DNA of 64,000 nt from Clostridium_AI sp964409685 (GCA_964409685.1 CAYPEJ010000011.1:1-64000), one strand, 5' to 3'; positions 46,038-55,470 are shown, counted from the first letter of the stretch. The notes: generated by a model from the sequence alone, not told the origin. Program-made: numbers and translations.

Positions 46038-47315
46038 TTATCGGGATATTTTTTTCAAATCTTCATAAAATTTCGGATATGAGATATCTACACATTCACT
46101 TCCAAGAATCTCTGTCTCACCTTCAGCCTGTAAAGACGCAATCGCAAAACTCATGGCGATTCGGTGATCGAGCTTGCTATCAATGACAGCACCATGAAGA
46201 GTTTTACCACCATTTATAATCATACCATCGTCTGTAGCACGAATATCTACACCCATCTTAGACAAGTTGGATACCATTACATCAATACGATTGGATTCCT
46301 TCACTTTCAATTCCTGTGCATCCTTTATCACCGTCTCGCCGTCTGCATATGAAGCAAGAATCGCAATAATCGGTAACTCATCAATTAAAGTAGGAATCAC
46401 TTCACCACCAACTACAGTACCATGTAAGGAACTAGAACGTACCAGTAAGTCAGCAGAAGATTCTCCTTTTATGGTACTTTCATTGAGCAACGTAATATCT
46501 GCCCCCATCTGTTTACATACACGTAAAATTCCGTCTCTAGTAGGATTTATCCCAACATTTTTTATTAATAACTCAGAATTCGGTACAATTAACGCAGCAG
46601 CAATAAAGTAAGCAGCAGAAGATATATCACCAGGTACCACAACTTTCTGTCCAACTAAATCTGGTTCAGGTAAAACCATAGCAGTAGTCCCTTCTGTTCG
46701 AACTGTACCACCGAAGTACTCTAACATTAATTCCGTATGATTTCTAGACACATAAGGTTCTGTCACTGACGTTTCCCCATCTGCATACAATCCCGCAAAC
46801 AGTACACAAGATTTCACTTGTGCAGAAGCTACCTTTGATTCATAATGAATTCCCTTTAATTTGCGTCCATGTATACGAAGAGGCGCACAGCCGTTTCCTT
46901 TTATACTTTCAATATGGGCACCCATCTCGGATAGGGGATTGATGATTCGGTTCATAGGTCGTTTTTGGATGGAAGCATCACCATTTAACTCTGTCTCAAA
47001 TTCTTGTGCTGCAAGAATTCCAGACATTAATCTTGTAGTGGTGCCACTATTTCCAACATCTAAGATACCTTGAGGTTTCTTTAGTCCATGTAAACCGAGC
47101 CCATGAACTAGGATTGAAGCAGTATTATTTTCGATCTGAATACCCATTTTGCGAAAACAATCTATTGTGGAAAGGCAATCAGCTCCTTGTAGAAAATTCG
47201 TTATCTCTGTTGTGCCTTTTGCTAGAGAACCTAACATAATGGCACGGTGTGAGATTGATTTGTCACCAGGAACAGTGATTTCGCCTTGTAATTTACTAAC
47301 TTTTGTTAAAATCAT
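46038..47315 (-). CDS. aroA: 3-phosphoshikimate 1-carboxyvinyltransferase (EPSP synthase)
   Basis: Sixth shikimate-pathway step: joins PEP and shikimate-3-phosphate. The 425-residue protein has VPGDKSISHRAIMLGSLA near the start, LDVGNSGTTTRLMSGIL, QKRPMNRI, and KVKESNRIDVM and DHRIAMSFAIA near the end. The substrate loop reads DVGNSGTTTR, where class I enzymes have NAGTAMR, so it is a class II-like form. The start at 47315 is chosen because AAGGATGG gives proper spacing; ATG 47327 abuts the purine stretch. Last gene of aroF-tyrA-aroA. Confidence 0.95.
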   Translation of the reverse strand: MILTKVSKLQGEITVPGDKSISHRAIMLGSLAKGTTEITNFLQGADCLSTIDCFRKMGIQIENNTASILVHGLGLHGLKKPQGILDVGNSGTTTRLMSGILAAQEFETELNGDASIQKRPMNRIINPLSEMGAHIESIKGNGCAPLRIHGRKLKGIHYESKVASAQVKSCVLFAGLYADGETSVTEPYVSRNHTELMLEYFGGTVRTEGTTAMVLPEPDLVGQKVVVPGDISSAAYFIAAALIVPNSELLIKNVGINPTRDGILRVCKQMGADITLLNESTIKGESSADLLVRSSSLHGTVVGGEVIPTLIDELPIIAILASYADGETVIKDAQELKVKESNRIDVMVSNLSKMGVDIRATDDGMIINGGKTLHGAVIDSKLDHRIAMSFAIASLQAEGETEILGSECVDISYPKFYEDLKKISR

Positions 47316-47336
47316 GATGGCGTCCATCCTTTCTGT

Positions 47337-48443
47337 TTATCGTTCATATACAGTATAATGGTAATTGCGTAACAATGCAATGGTGTGTTGCCTTGCCTCT
47401 TCTTCGTAGAGTTCGATACGTAGGACACCATCTTCGAATTCACGATTATGGATGATGCCAATATTTTTAATACTAATCGCATTGGAAGCTAAAATTGTAG
47501 CAACAGTAGCAATGGCTCCCGTTTCGTCTAAGATATCCATATATACTTCATAGACACTGGAAATAGCACCAGCTGTACTTTTCGGAACAGAATCACGGTA
47601 TTCCTTTGCTTGTTGAAATAAATTTATCAAAGAATCCTTTTCTTTTGACATTAAGGCATGTTCAAAGTTGGATAATTGTTCTTGAAAAATGTGAATAAAT
47701 TTCAAGATACTATCTGTGTTAGATAGACAAATGCTTTGCCACATCTCAGGAGAAGAAGAAGCGATTCTTGTGATATCCTTAAATCCACCTGCGGCTAAAC
47801 TTTTCATAGAACCATCTAAGTCTTTAGACTGTACCATATTTACAAGAGAAGCAGATATCACATGTGGAACATGACTTATGGCAGCAGTAATATCGTCATG
47901 AGTTTTTGCATCTAAAACAATCGGAATCGCATCTGTCATTAAGACGATTTGTTGCATGAAATCTAGTTGTTGCTCCGATGTTTCAGAAGTAGGGGTCAAT
48001 ATGTAGTATGCATTTTCTAAAAGTCGAGCATGTGCATTGTCATAGCCAGTTTTTTCAGAGCCAGCCATAGGGTGTCCGCCAATAAAATTTTTCGATAACC
48101 CTAGTTTATCTACTGCCTCATGAGTATTTCCTTTTACACTGCCTACATCAGTGATAATGGAGGTTGGCTTTATGATTGGTTTTAATTGTTCTAAGTATCT
48201 TATGTTCGAAAGAACAGGTCCACATAGAATAATTAAATCACAATATTTAAAATCCTCACTTAAATTAGTTGTTACCTTCGAAAGGGTTCCGTCCTGCAAA
48301 GCAAGTTCTAAGTTTTTATTGATTGAATCAGTATGATGATTGTAGGCAATTAATGTGATTTCTGGATGTTTTAATTTAATTGCCTTGGCAATAGAACCTC
48401 CAATTAAACCTAAGCCTATAAAGCCAACTGTTATATCCTCCAT
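47337..48443 (-). CDS. tyrA: Prephenate dehydrogenase with C-terminal ACT domain
   Basis: Oxidative decarboxylation of prephenate toward tyrosine. The 368-residue protein begins VGFIGLGLIGGSIAKAIKL (NAD fold) and contains DVGSVKG, FIGGHPMAGSEKTGY (catalytic His) and ITAAISHVPHVISASLVN. The last 70 residues (VYEVYMDILDETGAIATVATIL...) form an ACT domain, consistent with tyrosine feedback control. AGGAGG precedes the ATG. It lies 18 bp after aroF in the operon. Confidence 0.95.
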   Translation of the reverse strand: MEDITVGFIGLGLIGGSIAKAIKLKHPEITLIAYNHHTDSINKNLELALQDGTLSKVTTNLSEDFKYCDLIILCGPVLSNIRYLEQLKPIIKPTSIITDVGSVKGNTHEAVDKLGLSKNFIGGHPMAGSEKTGYDNAHARLLENAYYILTPTSETSEQQLDFMQQIVLMTDAIPIVLDAKTHDDITAAISHVPHVISASLVNMVQSKDLDGSMKSLAAGGFKDITRIASSSPEMWQSICLSNTDSILKFIHIFQEQLSNFEHALMSKEKDSLINLFQQAKEYRDSVPKSTAGAISSVYEVYMDILDETGAIATVATILASNAISIKNIGIIHNREFEDGVLRIELYEEEARQHTIALLRNYHYTVYER

Positions 48444-48461
48444 TATTAAATCCTCCTAATG

Positions 48462-49475
48462 TTAAAATTTGCGACCCATAACATTTGCAATTGGACGTAA
48501 TTCATTGCAAAGTTCGTCGAATTGTGGGAATGTTAAAGATTGTGGGCCATCTGATAAAGCAATTGCTGGATTTGGATGTGTTTCGATCATTAATCCATCT
48601 GCACCTGCAGCGATTGCACATTTTGCTAATGGTTTTACATAGCCTCTTACACCTGTTGCGTGACTTGGGTCAACGATGATAGGTAAGTGACTCTTTTCTT
48701 TAATAACAGGAACTGCGCTGATATCTAGAGTATTTCTAGTAGCAGTTTCAAATGTACGAATACCACGTTCACATAAGACAACATTTGGATTACCTTCTGC
48801 CATAATGTATTCAGCAGCATTTAACCATTCATCTATTGTAGCAGATAAACCGCGTTTTAGCAAAATAGGTAATCCTGTTTTACCAGCTTCTTTTAGTAAG
48901 TAGAAGTTTTGCATGTTACGAGCACCGATTTGAAGCATATCTACGTATTTTACTGCAGATTCGATGGCTTCACGGCTTGTAACTTCACATACAACAGCTA
49001 AACCAGTTTCTTCACGAGCAGCTTTCATAATCTGTAAGCCTTGTTCCTCTAATCCTTGGAAAGAGTAAGGGGAAGTTCTTGGTTTGTATGCACCTCCACG
49101 TAAAATCTGAGCACCAGCTTTTTTAATTGCTTTTGCAGTTTCCATTACTTGGTCTTCACTTTCTACAGCACAAGGACCAGACATAATTACGATTTCAGAA
49201 CCGCCAATTTCTGTGTTGCCTACTTTAATGATACTGGATTCTGGGTGGAATTTTCTATTAGCAAGTTTATAACTTTCTGTTACTTCTACCACTTTGTCTA
49301 CTTCGTCTGCGATTTGAATGTTGCAGCCACTTAATTTTTGTTTGTCTCCAATTACACCGATGATAGTGACCTCCTCACCAGTAGAAACGTGGGTCTCTAA
49401 ACCACATTGTCCTACAAGGTCTAATACACGTTTTACTGATTCTTCCTTTGCGTTTGGTTTCATTACGATAATCAT
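48462..49475 (-). CDS. aroF: 3-deoxy-7-phosphoheptulonate synthase, type I-beta
   Basis: First shikimate step, joining PEP and erythrose-4-phosphate. The 337-residue protein has a ferredoxin-like N-terminal domain (MIIVMKPNAKEESVKRVLD..., about 80 residues) as in Thermotoga-type DAHP synthases, which confers allosteric control. The barrel shows IMSGPCAVES, LRGGAYKPRTSPYSFQG, LQIGARNMQN, LLKRGLSATIDEWLNAAEY and IVDPSHATG. First gene of the aroF-tyrA-aroA operon; its promoter carries four TTTAAA boxes. Confidence 0.95.
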   Translation of the reverse strand: MIIVMKPNAKEESVKRVLDLVGQCGLETHVSTGEEVTIIGVIGDKQKLSGCNIQIADEVDKVVEVTESYKLANRKFHPESSIIKVGNTEIGGSEIVIMSGPCAVESEDQVMETAKAIKKAGAQILRGGAYKPRTSPYSFQGLEEQGLQIMKAAREETGLAVVCEVTSREAIESAVKYVDMLQIGARNMQNFYLLKEAGKTGLPILLKRGLSATIDEWLNAAEYIMAEGNPNVVLCERGIRTFETATRNTLDISAVPVIKEKSHLPIIVDPSHATGVRGYVKPLAKCAIAAGADGLMIETHPNPAIALSDGPQSLTFPQFDELCNELRPIANVMGRKF

Positions 49476-49560
49476 TATTTATTCTCCATTCTTTTTCTTA
49501 TTTTATCCGCCCCAATACATTTTCACAATGGTAGTATTAGGTAATTTTCACATTGGTATT

Positions 49561-49628
49561 AGTTTAGCACTTTAAAGTGGCAATGTCAATACTTTAAACC
49601 GTAAAACTTTAAACCGTTACGCTTTAAA
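49561..49628 (-). promoter_or_regulatory. aroF promoter with four TTTAAA operator boxes
   Basis: On the minus strand TTGACA (plus 49584-49589), a 17-bp spacer and TAAACT (plus 49561-49566) form a good promoter. Boxes centred on TTTAAA lie at 49571-49576 (in the spacer), 49593-49598, 49608-49613 and 49623-49628. The outer ones are palindromic (CACTTTAAAGTG at 49568-49579; CTTTAAAG), the two inner ones are ACTTTAAACC. The spacings (22, 15, 15 bp) suggest cooperative binding by one repressor; the regulator is not identified. The rest of 49629-49819 shows no feature except the fusA2 ribosome binding site. Confidence 0.65.
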
Positions 49629-49819
49629 GTGAGAAAGTAGAATAAGCAAAAGAATAAGAGAAATAGGAAGTAAGGCAGAACGTGAAAAAGACCAATAATA
49701 AAGGGGAATCCAATCAGAAAGAAATTGTCTCATGAAAATTTGGAAAAGTGTAGTAAATACGTTATCTCAATCGTAAACTAAATAGAGAAGTAAATTTGTG
49801 CGCAAGAAAGGGGTCATAT

Positions 49820-51871
49820 ATGGGAAGTGAAAGAGCTTTTGAGATTCGTAACATTGCTTTATTAGGTCATGGAGGTTGTGGGAAAACCACTTTGACGGAA
49901 GCATTGGCATTTACAACGGGGGCCATTGAACGCTTGGGAAAAGTAGAAGATGGAAATACAGTAAGTGATTATGATAAAGAAGAAAGCAAAAGACATTTTT
50001 CCATTAGTACATCCATTGTACCGATTCAGTGGAGAGATACCAAGATAAATCTTTTGGATACACCAGGCTATTTTGATTTTGTCGGCGAAGTGGAAGAAGC
50101 ATTATTTGTAGCAGATGCAGCAGTAATTGTCATTTCTGCAAAAGCGGGAGTTGAGGTCGGAGTGAGAAAGGCTTGGGAGTACTGTGCACAGAGAAAGAAG
50201 CCTTGTTTGTTTTACATAACCGGTTATGATGAGAGTGAAGTGGATGGAACTCAGATAATGGAGAACTTGGTGAGCCTTTATGGAAAAAAAGTAATCCCAT
50301 TCGCATTGCCAATTAAAGAAAAGGAAGCGTTAATTGGATATGCCGATGTGGTTACTATGAAGGGGCAAAGTTTTGGAACAAAAGAGGAATGTGGTGTTCC
50401 AGCGGATGTGGCAAAGGAATTGTTGCAGTATCGAGATAGCTTATTGGAAGCAGTTGCTGAGACGGATGAAGAACTATTGGAAAAATATTTTGGAGGAGAG
50501 GAATTTACAGAAGAGGAGATTCTTCGTGCATTAAGAGAAGGGGTGAAGAATCAGTCTGTTATTCCTGTGATTATGGGTTCGGGAATCCAGCCAGAAACAA
50601 CAACACTATTATTGGATACTATGATTTCGTACCTTCCAAGTCCAATGGATTGTGTAGTAAGAGGAGTAGCGCAGAAAAATAAGGAAGTATTTGAATCTCA
50701 TTTTGAAAAAGATACTAAGATGACAGGACAGATTTTTAAAACAATTGCGGATCCGTTTATTGGAAAGTTCTCGCTTATTAAGATATATTCGGGAAAGCTC
50801 AAGTCAGATGATACCATTTTGAACGTGAATAGTGGAACGGAAGAAAAATTGTCGAGACTTTATGTGTTGAGAGGAAAAGAGCAGATTGAAGTCAAAGAGT
50901 TGTGTGCAGGTGATATTGGTGCCATTGCCAAGTTAGGAAATACAGTGACAGGCGATAGCATTTCTACAAAAGAATATCCTGTGTTATATGAGGTTCCAGA
51001 GTTTTCAAAACCTTATACATATGTCCGCTATGAGGCAAAGAAAAAGGGGGATGATGATAAAATCTCACAAGCTATGCAAAGAGTGTTAGAAGAAGACTGT
51101 ACTTTGAAGATTGAAAATGATGCTGCCAATCACCAAAGTCTTCTCTATGGAATTGGAGAACAGCATTTGGAGGTTGTGGTAAGTAAGCTTCAGACTAGAT
51201 TTAAGGTGGAATTGGAGACATCGAAACCGAAAGTTCCATATCGTGAAACGATTCGTAAGAAGGTAGCGGTACAGGGAAAATACAAAAAGCAATCGGGTGG
51301 TCATGGTCAATACGGAGATGTACATATGGAATTTTCGCCATTAGGGGACTATGAGAATGCCTATGTATTTGACGAGTGTATCTTTGGTGGTGCTGTACCG
51401 AAAAATTATTTCCCAGCAGTGGAAAAGGGAATTGCGGAAAGTACTTTAAAAGGGCCTCTTGCAGGATATCCTGTTGTGGGAATTCATGCAACCTTGACAG
51501 ATGGTTCCTATCATCCAGTGGACTCTTCGGAACTTGCATTTAAAATGGCAGCGATTCAGGCATTTAAGCAAGGATTTGGTGAGGCTTCTCCAGTTTTGTT
51601 AGAGCCGATTGTGAGCTTGAAGGTTGTGATTCCAGATAAATTTACAGGGGATGTAATGGGGGATTTAAATAAGCGTAGAGGTAGAGTAGCAGGAATGAAT
51701 CCAATTACAGGTGGAAAGCAAGAGATTGTAGCGGATATACCACTTGCAGAGACCTTTGGATATTCTACGATACTTCGTTCTATGACAGGGGGATATGGTG
51801 AGTATTCCTATACATTTGCAAGGTATGAGCAGGCGCCTACGGATGTGCAAGAGAGGATAGTAAAAGAATAA
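49820..51871 (+). CDS. Elongation factor G-like GTPase (EF-G paralogue)
   Basis: A full-length EF-G homologue of 683 residues with G1 GHGGCGKTTLTEALAF, G3 LLDTPGYFDFVGEVEEAL, domain II and the C-terminal EF-G domains (GGHGQYGDVHMEFSPL; LEPIVSLKVVIPD; DLNKRRGRVAGM). Two changes mark it as a paralogue: G1 lacks the AHIDAGKTT form, and the switch II His of PGH is Tyr (PGY). Such proteins are annotated FusA2; some act in recycling or under stress, others are uncharacterised. Start at 49820 behind AAAGGGG. Monocistronic, far from rps/tuf genes. Confidence 0.9.
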   Translation: MGSERAFEIRNIALLGHGGCGKTTLTEALAFTTGAIERLGKVEDGNTVSDYDKEESKRHFSISTSIVPIQWRDTKINLLDTPGYFDFVGEVEEALFVADAAVIVISAKAGVEVGVRKAWEYCAQRKKPCLFYITGYDESEVDGTQIMENLVSLYGKKVIPFALPIKEKEALIGYADVVTMKGQSFGTKEECGVPADVAKELLQYRDSLLEAVAETDEELLEKYFGGEEFTEEEILRALREGVKNQSVIPVIMGSGIQPETTTLLLDTMISYLPSPMDCVVRGVAQKNKEVFESHFEKDTKMTGQIFKTIADPFIGKFSLIKIYSGKLKSDDTILNVNSGTEEKLSRLYVLRGKEQIEVKELCAGDIGAIAKLGNTVTGDSISTKEYPVLYEVPEFSKPYTYVRYEAKKKGDDDKISQAMQRVLEEDCTLKIENDAANHQSLLYGIGEQHLEVVVSKLQTRFKVELETSKPKVPYRETIRKKVAVQGKYKKQSGGHGQYGDVHMEFSPLGDYENAYVFDECIFGGAVPKNYFPAVEKGIAESTLKGPLAGYPVVGIHATLTDGSYHPVDSSELAFKMAAIQAFKQGFGEASPVLLEPIVSLKVVIPDKFTGDVMGDLNKRRGRVAGMNPITGGKQEIVADIPLAETFGYSTILRSMTGGYGEYSYTFARYEQAPTDVQERIVKE

Positions 51872-52031
51872 TAAGAAATTGTATTATTATGTAAATAAAA
51901 TAATAAATGCACTTGGAAGTAGATAAGAGTTGCTTTCAAGTGCATGTTTCGTATAGAATAAGAGGTACAAAGGAGGAAGCAGTGGGCTAGGTAAAGTGTA
52001 CAAAAAGAGAATGGTCTATTGCAAATAAAAG

Positions 52032-53270
52032 ATGGGATTGAATGATACACCAAAGGGTGAAAGATTACATATTGCGATATTTGGAAGAAGAAATGTTGGG
52101 AAGTCTAGTTTGATTAATGCAATAACAGGACAAGAATTATCTATTGTTTCCGATGTGTTAGGAACAACAACAGATCCAGTTTACAAAGCTATGGAGTTAT
52201 TGCCATTAGGGCCAGTTATGATGGTAGATACACCAGGATTGGACGATGAAGGAGAACTTGGAATTCTTCGAGTGAAAAAAGCAAAGATGGTTTTAAATAA
52301 AGCAGATATTGCCATAGTTGTCTTAGATGCCTCAAAGACTTATGAAGATATGGATTGGCAGATAGAGAAAGAATTATTATCTATTATAGAAGAAAAGAAA
52401 CTTCCCTATTTGATAGTTGTGAATAAAATGGATTTGTGTCAAGATATAGGACAAGTAAGTGCATTTTTTGAAAAGGAGCTATCGAAAGAAATAGATTCAA
52501 AGAAGGTACTCTATGTTAGTACGGAGAAGAAGGAAGGTATAGAGGCGTTAAAGAATAAGATAAGTGAACTTGTACCACAAGAAGAGGATAAGCCTTTAGT
52601 ACGTGATTTACTAAATCCATCTGATTTTGTAGTATTAGTGGTTCCGATAGACAAAGCAGCACCAAAAGGTCGTTTAATATTACCACAGCAACAAACAATA
52701 CGTGACATTTTAAATGCAAATGCAATATCAATTGTGACTAAGGAAACAGAATTAAAAGAGACATTGAAGAATCTAGGTAAGAAACCTAAAATGGTAATTA
52801 CTGATTCTCAAGTATTTAAAAGAGTGGCAATGGATACGCCAGAGGATATTCCGTTAACTTCATTTTCTGTACTATTTGCAAGATATAAAGGGGAGTTAGG
52901 GCAATTTGTAGATGGGATAAGAGCAATCCAATCTTTAAAAGATGGAGATCGAATCTTAATGGCAGAAGGATGTACCCACAAAAGACAGTGTGGTGACATT
53001 GGAACAGAAAAGATTCCTAGATGGCTTATGGAATTTGCTGGAAAAGAGCTGATTTTTGAAACTTCCAGTGGAAATGAGTTTCCAGAAGATTTATCACCTT
53101 ATAAATTGATTGTACACTGCGGTGGTTGTATGTTAAACCGTCGAGAAATGCAGTATCGCTTGAAGCAAGCGAAAGACTGGGAGAAGAGTATTGTAAATTA
53201 TGGTATCTTGATTGCATATATGAATGGAATTTTAGAACGAAGTTTGGAACTCTTTAAAGAAAAAGAATAA
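52032..53270 (+). CDS. hydF: [FeFe]-hydrogenase H-cluster maturation GTPase HydF
   Basis: Scaffold on which the di-iron subcluster is completed by HydE and HydG before transfer to the hydrogenase. The 412-residue protein has a GTPase domain (GRRNVGKSSLINAITG; MVDTPGLDDEGEL; VVNKMDLC), a dimerisation region, and the cluster-binding C-terminus with CTHKRQCGD and VHCGGCMLNRREMQYR (the HCxxC pair). The start codon has only a weak A-rich site upstream. hydE and hydG are not in the window. An intergenic hairpin (ATGCACTTG at 51907 with its complement ending at 51945) lies before it. Confidence 0.95.
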   Translation: MGLNDTPKGERLHIAIFGRRNVGKSSLINAITGQELSIVSDVLGTTTDPVYKAMELLPLGPVMMVDTPGLDDEGELGILRVKKAKMVLNKADIAIVVLDASKTYEDMDWQIEKELLSIIEEKKLPYLIVVNKMDLCQDIGQVSAFFEKELSKEIDSKKVLYVSTEKKEGIEALKNKISELVPQEEDKPLVRDLLNPSDFVVLVVPIDKAAPKGRLILPQQQTIRDILNANAISIVTKETELKETLKNLGKKPKMVITDSQVFKRVAMDTPEDIPLTSFSVLFARYKGELGQFVDGIRAIQSLKDGDRILMAEGCTHKRQCGDIGTEKIPRWLMEFAGKELIFETSSGNEFPEDLSPYKLIVHCGGCMLNRREMQYRLKQAKDWEKSIVNYGILIAYMNGILERSLELFKEKE

Positions 53271-53381
53271 GGTGAGGGTATTTATTGTCTACTTGACTTG
53301 TGAATACCTTTACTTTATAATGACTTAGTATGTAATTTATTGTTTACAAGTGAAATTCAATATAGAAAAGAGCGTGTGAGA

Positions 53382-54260
53382 ATGTTAAAAAGCATGACTG
53401 GCTTTGGCAGATGTGAGATAGCTTCAGAAGAAAGAAAGATTGTAGTGGAGATGAAGGCAGTCAATCACAGATATTGTGATATGTCCATTAAACTACCGAA
53501 AAAATTGAATTTCTTTGAGGTTGCAATTCGTAATTTGTTAAAGGAATATGTAATCCGTGGTAAGGTTGATATTTTCATTACATATGAAGATTTTACCAAG
53601 GCAAAGGAATGCGTAAAGTATAATGAAGAGATTGCAAGAGACTATTACAACAACCTTGTGAAGATGGCAGATACATTTGGTCTGAAAAATGATTTGTCTG
53701 CGCATGCATTGTCAAAGTATCCAGATGTATTTACATTAGAAGAACAGGCAATCGACGAAGATGAAATCTGGGGACAGTTAGAGGAAGCAGTTTGTAAGGC
53801 TGCTCGCAGTTTTGTTGAAGCACGTATTGCAGAAGGTATGCATTTAAAAAAGGATATTGTGAAGAAATTGGATGAAATGTATGACCTAGTAGAACAAATT
53901 GAGCATCGTTCACCAAGTATTGTGGAAGAATACAGAAAACGTCTAACAGATAAAGTAGAAGAACTTCTTGGTGATACAAAGATTGACGAAAGTGTTTTAG
54001 CGACAGAATTAATTGTGTATGCAGATAAAATCTGTGTAGATGAAGAAACCGTAAGATTAAAAAGTCATATTAAAAATATGAAGGCAAACTTGGATTTAGA
54101 TGAGAGTATTGGTAGAAAATTAGATTTCATTGCGCAGGAAATGAACCGAGAAGCAAATACGATTTTATCCAAGGCATCTGATTTAGAAGTTTCTAATCTG
54201 GCAATTGATTTAAAGACTGGAATTGAGAAAATCAGAGAACAGATTCAAAATATTGAATAA
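53382..54260 (+). CDS. YicC/YloC-family endoribonuclease
   Basis: The 292-residue protein starts MLKSMTGFGRCEI and continues VEMKAVNHRYCDMSIKLPKKL, the usual opening. It ends with the DUF1732 region KLDFIAQEMNREANTILSKA and IDLKTGIEKIREQIQNIE. The E. coli member was shown to be an RNase; the Firmicute one is stress-related. The start at 53382 matches the family; a longer reading to 53340 does not. It is the first gene of the conserved yicC-remA-gmk-rpoZ cluster. Confidence 0.93.
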   Translation: MLKSMTGFGRCEIASEERKIVVEMKAVNHRYCDMSIKLPKKLNFFEVAIRNLLKEYVIRGKVDIFITYEDFTKAKECVKYNEEIARDYYNNLVKMADTFGLKNDLSAHALSKYPDVFTLEEQAIDEDEIWGQLEEAVCKAARSFVEARIAEGMHLKKDIVKKLDEMYDLVEQIEHRSPSIVEEYRKRLTDKVEELLGDTKIDESVLATELIVYADKICVDEETVRLKSHIKNMKANLDLDESIGRKLDFIAQEMNREANTILSKASDLEVSNLAIDLKTGIEKIREQIQNIE

Positions 54261-54282
54261 AAGGAATTCATTGCAAAGGCAT

Positions 54283-54315
54283 ATGAAAACTTATATCCAG
54301 AAAGGCTGGATTTAG
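54283..54315 (+). promoter_or_regulatory. Leader peptide and hairpin over the remA ribosome binding site
   Basis: A 10-codon ORF (MKTYIQKGWI) starts at 54283 and stops at 54313-54315, two bases before the remA ATG. The same bases hold a hairpin with arms ATCCAG (54295-54300) and CTGGAT (54306-54311), whose 5-nt loop AAAGG is the only Shine-Dalgarno-like sequence for remA. Translation of the leader would melt it. Confidence 0.35.
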
Positions 54316-54317
54316 AT

Positions 54318-54584
54318 ATGAATAAATTAGTGAACATTGGATTTGGTAATATTGTGAATACGGATAAAATCATTGCAATCATTAGTCCAGACGCAGCACC
54401 CGTTAAGAGAATGATTCAATCTGCAAAAGACAATGGTGTTGCCATTGACGGGACATGCGGTCGAAAGACGAAAGCGGTGATTGTGATGGAAAACGGCAGC
54501 ATTGTGTTGTCGGCATTATTACCAGAAACCATATCAAATAGAGTGAATAACGATATAAGTAAAGGTGAAGAATATGAGTCGTAG
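54318..54584 (+). CDS. remA: RemA-family (DUF370) DNA-binding regulator
   Basis: The 88-residue protein reads LVNIGFGNIVNTDKIIAIISPD...PVKRMIQSAKDNGVAIDGTCGRKTKAVIV, matching RemA. In Bacillus subtilis RemA oligomerises, wraps DNA and activates matrix and osmoprotection genes. The conserved position beside gmk supports the call. Its end overlaps gmk by 11 bp. Targets in this organism are unknown. Confidence 0.92.
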   Translation: MNKLVNIGFGNIVNTDKIIAIISPDAAPVKRMIQSAKDNGVAIDGTCGRKTKAVIVMENGSIVLSALLPETISNRVNNDISKGEEYES

Positions 54585-55206
54585 AGGAATATTAACAGTT
54601 GTTTCTGGATTTTCTGGTGCTGGTAAAGGTACCGTAATGAAAGAACTTGTAAAACGCTATAACTATAAACTTTCTATTTCTGCAACTACTAGACAACCTC
54701 GTGAGGGAGAAGTAGACGGCAGAGAATATTTCTTTTTGACAAGAGATAAATTTGAGAGTATGATAGAGGCAGAACAATTCATAGAGCATGCGGAGTATGT
54801 AGGAAATTACTATGGAACTCCAAGGCAATACGTTGAAGAGCAATTGGATGCTGGATATCATGTTATTTTAGAGATTGAAATCCAAGGTGCATTAAGTGTG
54901 AAGGAAAGTTTTCCTGAAGCGCTTCTACTGTTTATCGTTCCGCCAAGTGCAGAGGTTTTAAGAGAACGTTTAATCAATCGTGGAACGGAAGATGAGGCGA
55001 CTGTGAAGAAAAGATTAAGTCGTGCAGTTGAAGAGGCACAATACATGGATCAATATGAATATTTAGTTGTAAATGATAAGCTTGACGATTGTGTGGAAGC
55101 TGTTCATCGTGTTATTTTATCTCAACAAGATAAAATGCAGTATAATCAAGAATTTATAAGTGAAATGCAACGCCAGCTTGAGGCGATTCAGGAAGGAGAA
55201 ATTTAA
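54574..55206 (+). CDS. gmk: Guanylate kinase
   Basis: Phosphorylates GMP to GDP. The 210-residue protein shows the P-loop VVSGFSGAGKGTVMKEL, the GMP-binding SISATTRQPREGEVDGREYFF and the lid/GMP region EHAEYVGNYYGTP, then EIEIQGALSVK and LINRGTEDEATVKKRL. The start is ATG 54574, after GGTGAAG, overlapping remA. It precedes rpoZ by one base. Confidence 0.95.
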   Translation: MSRRGILTVVSGFSGAGKGTVMKELVKRYNYKLSISATTRQPREGEVDGREYFFLTRDKFESMIEAEQFIEHAEYVGNYYGTPRQYVEEQLDAGYHVILEIEIQGALSVKESFPEALLLFIVPPSAEVLRERLINRGTEDEATVKKRLSRAVEEAQYMDQYEYLVVNDKLDDCVEAVHRVILSQQDKMQYNQEFISEMQRQLEAIQEGEI

Positions 55207-55207
55207 T

Positions 55208-55462
55208 ATGTTACACCCATCTTATACAGATTTAATGCAGGTTGTAAATAGCGATGTAGAACCAGGAGAACAACCAGTGGTTAACAGTCGTTATTCCATC
55301 GTTTTAGCTACTTCTAAAAGAGCTAGACAAATTATCGCAGGAGAAAGACCTTTGGTAAATAGTAAATGTCCAAAGCCTCTTTCTATTGCCATTGAAGAAC
55401 TTAACCAAAGTAAGGTTAAAATTGTTGGTGATGAAGAGGAAATTGCTGAGGATAATTTATAA
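55208..55462 (+). CDS. rpoZ: DNA-directed RNA polymerase omega subunit
   Basis: The 84-residue protein starts MLHPSYTDLMQVVNS and contains RYSIVLATSKRARQIIAGE, the conserved helix of omega/RPB6, and a short acidic tail. It assists beta-prime folding and RNA polymerase assembly. Start follows AGGAGAAATTTAAT, 1 bp after gmk. Confidence 0.93.
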   Translation: MLHPSYTDLMQVVNSDVEPGEQPVVNSRYSIVLATSKRARQIIAGERPLVNSKCPKPLSIAIEELNQSKVKIVGDEEEIAEDNL

Positions 55463-55470
55463 GATAGAAG

